Source: Rhodoferax ferrireducens (GTDB lineage: Bacteria > Pseudomonadota > Gammaproteobacteria > Burkholderiales > Burkholderiaceae_C). Taken from it: a stretch of 64,000 nt of DNA. The notes beneath the pieces were generated by a model. The model was not told the DNA's origin. It ran no database searches and saw nothing but the letters and a program-made list of their open reading frames with translations. A program made the position numbers and the translations under genes. Positions within the stretch are counted from its first letter, which is position 1. Every line of letters begins with the position of its first letter. Where the stretch lies: assembly GCF_003347515.1 (NCBI RefSeq), contig NZ_QEII01000298.1, positions 186,001-250,000 of the forward strand, read 5' to 3'. This document shows, piece after piece, positions 59,568-64,000 of the stretch.

Positions 59568-61390
59568 GACACCGCTTCCAGATGGAAGCGGTGTCGCAGC
59601 AGGGTTTTGAAACGCTTGACCACGCCCAGCGTGTCCTTGAGCAGGTCACGGTCCAGGCTGCTGAGCCGGCTCACGTCGATGGCGCCGCTCACAGCCTTGC
59701 CGGTGGCCAGCTCGGCCAGCCCGACCTTGAGCTTGAGGCCCATGAAGAAGTGCAGGCTGTCCGTCAGGTCCGTGCCTATGGCTGCCTCCAGCTTGCCGGC
59801 GGCCACCAGCGCCGCGATGCGCCCAGTGGTGCTGGTCTCCATCACGCGGTGCGCCAGCGCCAGACTGCGCACGCCGTGCACCAGCGGGAAAATACCTTCC
59901 TTTTTGAGATTGAGCGGCTGGTCGGCGTCGCCCCGGCCCAGCAGCCGGTTCCACCAGCCATAGCTGCTACCAAAGGAATCAATAGCCGCCGCAAACCGGC
60001 TCAGCATGGCGTCGCTGTCGGTTGCCAGGGCCATCAGGCCGCGCCGGACCGCGTCCAGCAAATGAGCATCGCCACAGACCGTGTGCGCGTCCATGAAAAT
60101 CGCCAGATTCATCAGGCTGTCGCCATCCGGCAGGAGCAACCATTGCCGCGTCATCTGGCCAAATTCACTCGCGCTCTTGCGCCACTGCGGGTTGCTGACC
60201 ATGATGTGGCCCGGGCACTCCGGGTAGCCAAAATCCTTGAGGGCGCTGGAAAAACGCTGGCAGATCGCCTCCAGATCGTCGGGGGGCGTGTAGCCGTCGC
60301 GCAGGATCAGGGCGTTGTCCTGGTCGGTCTTGAGCAATTGCTCGCCGCGGCCCTCGCTGCCCATCACAAACAGGCAGCTGTTGACCACCAGCCCGGCCGG
60401 CGCGATCAATTGCCAGGCACGTTCGAACAGCCGGGCGTTGAGCTGCTGTACCAGCTTGGCGATCAGGTTGACGCGGGAACCGCTGCGGTACAGCAGCGTG
60501 ATCATGCGGGTGATCTGGGCCGCGGCCTGGCTCAGGCCAGCCAGGTCCTTGGCCTCCTCGATCTGCACCGTGATCAGGTGCGACTGGTTGGACAAGAAGC
60601 TGAACAGGTCCAGCGCTTCCAGGATGCCCACCACCGTGGCGCCTTCCACCACGACGACCCGGTGCACCCGGTGGCGCAGCATCACGGCCATGGCGTCGCC
60701 CAGCTGGTCGGCGCTCTGCACCTCGATCAATGAAAAATTGGCCAGTTCACCCACCGCCAGCTGGTTCAGCGGACGGCCGTCCAGGATGGCGCGCTGCAGG
60801 GCCGTAGCGGTAAAAATGCCCAGGCGGGCCGGCACGCTGCGCGTGTCACGCACCAGGACATTGGAGGTGCGCTCGGCTTGAAACAGTTTGACGACGGAAA
60901 GAATATCGGTGGTGGCATCGACAAAGTGGGCCGGCCGCAAAAAAGCCTCGTCCACCCGGGACAGGGTGAGCGACTGCAGCTCGTGCTGACTCTTGCGCTC
61001 GGACAGGGCGCTGAGCTTGTTGCTCAGATCCGAAAACAGCAGCGCACCAAAAGTGGCATTCGACGCAATCAGGTCGCTCACCGCCTGGCGCGCCAGCTGA
61101 TAGGCCACCACCTCCTCGGCCGCCACGAAGCGGCTGCTGACCCGGCCCGCCACCAGGCCCCGGCCATCAAAGCAGTCGTCCGGCCCGTAGGTGGTCGTCA
61201 CCTCGCTACCCTCCAGCTGGGTCACGTAGCCTTTGATGATGACAAAAAGATGAGTCGGCGCGATCCCCACGTCCAAAATCGTCTCGCCCTCGCGAAAATA
61301 AACGACGTCGACGCTGTCGCGCACCAGGCGCTGCTCGTCCTGATTCAGGCAGTCAAACGGGGAGGCGGAAAAATTAAAGGCATTGGGCAT
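59564..61390 (-). CDS. cNMP-binding, CBS and DUF294 nucleotidyltransferase-like protein
   Basis: A 608-residue cytoplasmic protein with a cyclic-nucleotide-binding-like domain (about residues 10-125: VVYFREGETILDVGIAPTH, FDGRGLVAGRVSS), two CBS repeats (about 150-280) and DUF294 with MGSEGRGEQLLKTDQDNAL (about 340-358). The C-terminal helical domain contains FPLVHGVRSLALAHRVMETS. It resembles the 53424 protein over its CBS and DUF294 parts and adds the cNMP domain. A short GCTAC...TAGC segment at 59966-59986 may be a decayed copy of the dispersed element. It overlaps the exonuclease gene by four bases. Confidence 0.88.
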   Translation of the reverse strand: MPNAFNFSASPFDCLNQDEQRLVRDSVDVVYFREGETILDVGIAPTHLFVIIKGYVTQLEGSEVTTTYGPDDCFDGRGLVAGRVSSRFVAAEEVVAYQLARQAVSDLIASNATFGALLFSDLSNKLSALSERKSQHELQSLTLSRVDEAFLRPAHFVDATTDILSVVKLFQAERTSNVLVRDTRSVPARLGIFTATALQRAILDGRPLNQLAVGELANFSLIEVQSADQLGDAMAVMLRHRVHRVVVVEGATVVGILEALDLFSFLSNQSHLITVQIEEAKDLAGLSQAAAQITRMITLLYRSGSRVNLIAKLVQQLNARLFERAWQLIAPAGLVVNSCLFVMGSEGRGEQLLKTDQDNALILRDGYTPPDDLEAICQRFSSALKDFGYPECPGHIMVSNPQWRKSASEFGQMTRQWLLLPDGDSLMNLAIFMDAHTVCGDAHLLDAVRRGLMALATDSDAMLSRFAAAIDSFGSSYGWWNRLLGRGDADQPLNLKKEGIFPLVHGVRSLALAHRVMETSTTGRIAALVAAGKLEAAIGTDLTDSLHFFMGLKLKVGLAELATGKAVSGAIDVSRLSSLDRDLLKDTLGVVKRFKTLLRHRFHLEAVS

Positions 61391-61419
61391 GGCGTGGACC
61401 AGTCATCGAGCCCGAACAT

Positions 61420-62052
61420 TCAACGCCGGATGCCTTGCGCCACGCTTGCAACCGTGTCCCACTGGCGGTCAAACCAGGGGTCACCCGACAGATAGGCCTG
61501 CAGCATGGGCAGCGCGTCCAGGCCCCAAAACAGCTTATCGTCCACCACCAGGGTGGGCACACCAAACACACCCAGTTGCAGGGCCTCATCGGTGTGGGCT
61601 TTGAGCTGGGCCTTGACCTCGTCGCTGTTGACGCCGCGCGCGGGCGTCAATTGCGCCATCAGGGCGGCCAGACGCGCCGGGTCGGTGGCCTCCAGGCCAC
61701 CTTGCCAGACATGGCGGAACAGGGTTTCACACACATAGCGGTTCGGCGCGCCTTGGGCTTCACACGCCACGGCCAGACGCAGCAAGGCCAGCGGGTTGAA
61801 GGGGTGGCTCGCCGGCAATCGCAGGTCCACACCCTGGCTGTGCGCCAGCCACAGCACCTGGCGGTAGGTCCAGTCGCGCTTGGGCGCAATCTCGGCCGGA
61901 CCCAGCTGGCCGTGCTGCTTGAGCAGCGCGGCAAACAGAATCGGCTTGTAGGTCACGCTGTAGCTGTGCCCCATCAGGGCGACCGGCAGTTGTTCAAACG
62001 CCAGGTAGGCGTAGGGCGAGATGAAATCCAGGTAGAAAGTGATGTGTTTCAT
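61420..62052 (-). CDS. 2-hydroxychromene-2-carboxylate isomerase family protein
   Basis: A DsbA-fold, glutathione S-transferase kappa-like enzyme of 210 residues. It starts MKHITFYLDFISPYAYLAFE, with the Ser of the SPY motif in the active site, and continues with PILFAALLKQHG, AHSQGVDLRLPASHPFNPL and FGVPTLVVDDKLFWGLD (cis-Pro region) near the end. Members isomerise hydroxychromene carboxylates in naphthalene breakdown or act on other glutathione substrates; no aromatic-degradation gene is nearby, so the substrate is open. ATG at 62052 was chosen because the family begins there. Confidence 0.88.
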   Translation of the reverse strand: MKHITFYLDFISPYAYLAFEQLPVALMGHSYSVTYKPILFAALLKQHGQLGPAEIAPKRDWTYRQVLWLAHSQGVDLRLPASHPFNPLALLRLAVACEAQGAPNRYVCETLFRHVWQGGLEATDPARLAALMAQLTPARGVNSDEVKAQLKAHTDEALQLGVFGVPTLVVDDKLFWGLDALPMLQAYLSGDPWFDRQWDTVASVAQGIRR

Positions 62053-62064
62053 GGCTTGTGGCAG

Positions 62065-62093
62065 TGGATTGCCGCGCTGCGCTCGCAATGACG
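62065..62093. repeat. Single REP-like unit
   Basis: TGGATTGCCGCGCTGCGCTC followed by GCAATGACG, the same half-unit as in uvrA (36854-36883), lies in the gap between the isomerase start and the YbaK-DUF1289 stop. Confidence 0.75.
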
Positions 62094-62104
62094 AAAATTT
62101 GAAT

Positions 62105-62845
62105 TCATAGCAATGCCTTTGCAGCGAGGCGCTGCTCGATCTGGGTCCACATGGCGCGCTTGGCCGGATCATCCGCGCTGCTCCACAGGCGAATCTCGTC
62201 GAGCGTGCGATAGCAGCCTTCACACAATCCCGTCAGCTCGTTCATACGGCACACCGAGATGCAGGGCGAGGGTACATTTTCCGCTGTAGCCCGCGCCAGC
62301 AGTGCGCGAGCAGCTATCAATTCAGGAACGTTAATGGAGGCATCAGCCGTCGGCGCCTGCACCACATCGGCCACCGGTGCACCCGACAACAGCGCCAGAT
62401 CCTGCGGCCGCAGCTTGAACACGCCGTGCGGATGGCCGGCGGCGGCCCATATTTCTTCAAAGCGGAACAACTCCTGGTCAATCAGCGTCACCGAGGGCGT
62501 GGCGTGGGCAATCGGGGGCACACCGCCAATGGAATATCCGGTTTTGGCTTTGACGAAAGTGGCGTCCGCACGACCCAGCGGCCCCACCAGGGCCGCCACC
62601 TTCTTCTCATCCACCCGCTTATCTCCCGAGGTCACCACCAGCACGGCTGCATCGTCGGACTTGCGGCGAAAGATGATGCTTTTGGCGATCTGGCCCACGG
62701 CGATGCCCAAGGCGTCGGCCGCTTGCTGGGCGGTGCGCGCCGCGTCGTCCAACATGACCGGAGTGTGCGGGTGGTCTTGGGCCTGGAGGGCAGCGACCAC
62801 GCGTTGCACACCTTCTGGCAGGGATTTCAACTCGGCACCACACAT
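62105..62845 (-). CDS. YbaK-type aminoacyl-tRNA deacylase fused to DUF1289
   Basis: A 246-residue fusion. The N-terminal YbaK/ProX domain (about residues 15-155: AADALGIAVGQIAKSIIFR, VVTSGDKRVDEKKVAALVG, GYSIGGVPPIAHATPSVTLI) removes misacylated amino acids from tRNA in relatives. The C-terminal DUF1289 (about 190-225) has four Cys in CISVCRMNELTGLCEGCYR, a likely metal or iron-sulfur site. The linker between the two is encoded by copy 6 of the dispersed element. ATG at 62845 starts 1 base after the HMG-CoA lyase stop. Confidence 0.9.
   Translation of the reverse strand: MCGAELKSLPEGVQRVVAALQAQDHPHTPVMLDDAARTAQQAADALGIAVGQIAKSIIFRRKSDDAAVLVVTSGDKRVDEKKVAALVGPLGRADATFVKAKTGYSIGGVPPIAHATPSVTLIDQELFRFEEIWAAAGHPHGVFKLRPQDLALLSGAPVADVVQAPTADASINVPELIAARALLARATAENVPSPCISVCRMNELTGLCEGCYRTLDEIRLWSSADDPAKRAMWTQIEQRLAAKALL
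62276..62325 (+). repeat. Dispersed 54-base element, copy 6 (inside the YbaK-DUF1289 gene)
   Basis: ATTTTCCGCTGTAGCCCGCG, then GTGCGCGAGCAGCTATCAAT. It lies opposite to the gene, in frame, exactly in the linker between the deacylase and DUF1289 domains. Confidence 0.65.
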
Positions 62846-62846
62846 C

Positions 62847-63755
62847 TCAGTTGCTCCGCTTGTTGAGCAGGGCCGTCGCCGCGCGCGAACCGGATTTGCG
62901 CTGCAGAAAGTCGCTGATGAATTTGCCGGCGTCAATCAGCTTGTCCAGGTCAATGCCGGTCTCGATCCCCATGCCGTGCAGCAGGTAGACCACGTCTTCC
63001 GTCGCCACATTGCCGGTCGCGCCCTTGGCGTAGGGACAGCCGCCCAGGCCGGCGACCGAGGCGTCAAACTGCCAGACCCCCATTTGCAGGCTGATCAGCG
63101 TATTGGCCAGCGCCTGGCCATAGGTGTCGTGAAAATGGCCCGACACATCGTTGATGTCGTAATGTTTCAGCGTCGCTTCCATGGCGCGCTGCACCTTGAG
63201 CGGGGTGCCGACACCGATGGTGTCGGCCACACCGACATGCTGCACGCCGATGCCCTTCATCAGGCCGGCCAGGTAACTAACCCGCGCGGGCGCAATCTCG
63301 CCTTCGTAAGGGCAGCCGACCGTGCACGACATGGCGCCGCGCACATAGATGCCGGCCGCGCGCGCCGCCTGCACCACGGGCGCAAAACGCTCGATGCTTT
63401 CGGCGATCGAGCAGTTGATGTTCTTCTGGCTGAAGGCTTCGCTTGCGGCGCCGAACACCACGATCTCGTCCGGCTTCGACTTCAGCGCCGCTTCAAATCC
63501 CTGCAGATTGGGCGTCAGCACCGAATAACGCACACCAGCTTGGCGCTGGATGCCGGCCATGACCTCGGTGTTGTCCGCCATCTGCGGCACCCATTTGGGC
63601 GACACGAAACTCGTGACCTCGATCTCGGTCAGGCCGGCGTCCTGCAACCGGTGCACCAGCTCGATCTTGACGGCGGCCGGCACTGGCTGTTTTTCGTTCT
63701 GCAGGCCGTCGCGGGGGCCGACATCGACCAGTTTGACACGGGTGGGAATGCTCAT
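62847..63755 (-). CDS. Hydroxymethylglutaryl-CoA lyase
   Basis: Cleaves 3-hydroxy-3-methylglutaryl-CoA to acetoacetate and acetyl-CoA, the last step of leucine breakdown. The 302-residue TIM-barrel protein begins VKLVDVGPRDGLQNEKQPVP (metal Asp and Arg), has TSFVSPKWVPQMAD, VFGAASEAFSQKNIN, GHFHDTYGQALAN (HxH metal site) and the catalytic loop GLGGCPYAKGATGNVATED with its Cys. It is followed directly by the YbaK-DUF1289 gene. No other leucine-pathway gene is in the window. Confidence 0.95.
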   Translation of the reverse strand: MSIPTRVKLVDVGPRDGLQNEKQPVPAAVKIELVHRLQDAGLTEIEVTSFVSPKWVPQMADNTEVMAGIQRQAGVRYSVLTPNLQGFEAALKSKPDEIVVFGAASEAFSQKNINCSIAESIERFAPVVQAARAAGIYVRGAMSCTVGCPYEGEIAPARVSYLAGLMKGIGVQHVGVADTIGVGTPLKVQRAMEATLKHYDINDVSGHFHDTYGQALANTLISLQMGVWQFDASVAGLGGCPYAKGATGNVATEDVVYLLHGMGIETGIDLDKLIDAGKFISDFLQRKSGSRAATALLNKRSN

Positions 63756-63788
63756 TGGGGGTTCCTCAATTGAATCGTACGGCCATGC

Positions 63789-64000
63789 TCAGTAACCGCG
63801 CTCAGGGTCCACGATACCGGCAACCGGATCACCACATTCAAGCGCCATGATCTTGCCCGCAATCTGCGCAATGCTTTCCTCGCGCAGGGTGCGGGCCGAG
63901 GTGTGCGGTGTCAAGCTGATCTTGGGATGCGTCCAGAACGGGTGCTCAGCCGGCAGCGGCTCGGTGCGAAACACGTCCAGCGTGGCGCCGGCCAGATGCC
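63789..64000 (-). CDS. C-terminal part of a D-2-hydroxyacid dehydrogenase (glyoxylate/hydroxypyruvate reductase type)
   Basis: About 70 C-terminal residues are visible and the gene continues beyond the window. The segment GATLDVFRTEPLPAEHPFWT is followed by the HPKISLTPHTSA stretch, whose His is the catalytic base of D-isomer 2-hydroxyacid dehydrogenases, and the end is IVDPERGY. This matches GhrA-like NAD(P)-dependent reductases. It lies 33 bases upstream of the HMG-CoA lyase on the same strand. Confidence 0.88.
   Translation of the reverse strand, partial: HLAGATLDVFRTEPLPAEHPFWTHPKISLTPHTSARTLREESIAQIAGKIMALECGDPVAGIVDPERGY

Noticed and set aside
1-64000. tRNA, rRNA, replication origin or phage attachment site
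   Set aside because: No cloverleaf-forming tRNA-like segment, rRNA sequence, DnaA-box cluster or integrase gene was seen.

Overview
The window is a stretch of chromosome from a betaproteobacterium, most likely a member of the Comamonadaceae related to Rhodoferax or Polaromonas. This rests on the gene content (XrtA/PEP-CTERM exopolysaccharide locus, very long duplicated UvrA, GspAB pair, an SAH-riboswitch-led ahcY operon, a YbaK-DUF1289 fusion) and on several short dispersed palindromic repeats of a kind I associate with that family. The family assignment is inference; no rRNA or tRNA gene is present.

Layout. 1-7.0 kb: end of an XrtA-type exopolysaccharide operon (export lipoprotein, chain-length protein, tyrosine autokinase, start of an outer-membrane protein), then a FeeM-like N-acyl amino acid synthase fused to PilZ, a ThiF-like adenylyltransferase and a divergent nitroreductase. 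7.0-8.7 kb: a gene-poor spacer with a large palindrome, then a PEP-CTERM protein behind a sigma-54-type promoter. 8.8-10.4 kb: an IS110-family transposase. 10.5-14.7 kb: a four-gene envelope transport operon (ATPase, FtsX-like permease, LolA-like protein, beta-barrel). 14.8-16.7 kb: low-molecular-weight tyrosine phosphatase, UDP-sugar epimerase, PilZ protein. 17.0-20.6 kb: SAH riboswitch, ahcY, tlyA, metF. 20.8-21.8 kb: second PEP-CTERM protein, also behind a sigma-54-type site. 22-26.4 kb: prfC, HAD phosphatase, MFS transporter, DUF2721 protein. 26.4-29.7 kb: Ser/Thr kinase-Usp fusion, metallophosphoesterase, deacetylase. 29.8-33 kb: Lrp regulator, gspA, gspB. 33.1-39.6 kb: a 2143-residue tandem UvrA filled with in-frame palindromic repeats. 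39.7-44.2 kb: amino-acid-type binding protein and an MHS transporter between two paralogous small proteins. 44.3-61.4 kb: an acetate-type uptake and sensing region with two symporters (each with a small subunit), a symporter-coupled histidine kinase, a receiver, two DnaQ-like exonucleases and two CBS-DUF294 proteins. 61.4-64 kb: isomerase, YbaK-DUF1289 fusion, HMG-CoA lyase and the end of a 2-hydroxyacid dehydrogenase.

Together the left third concerns the cell surface: exopolysaccharide synthesis under tyrosine phosphorylation, PEP-CTERM cargo sorted by exosortase, and c-di-GMP input through two PilZ proteins. The right third concerns short-chain carboxylate uptake and its sensory control. 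The most unusual structure is in uvrA: three copies of a palindrome share a constant core, but their arms differ between copies while remaining complementary within each copy. A second family of about 54-base elements recurs six times across the window, four times in frame inside genes.
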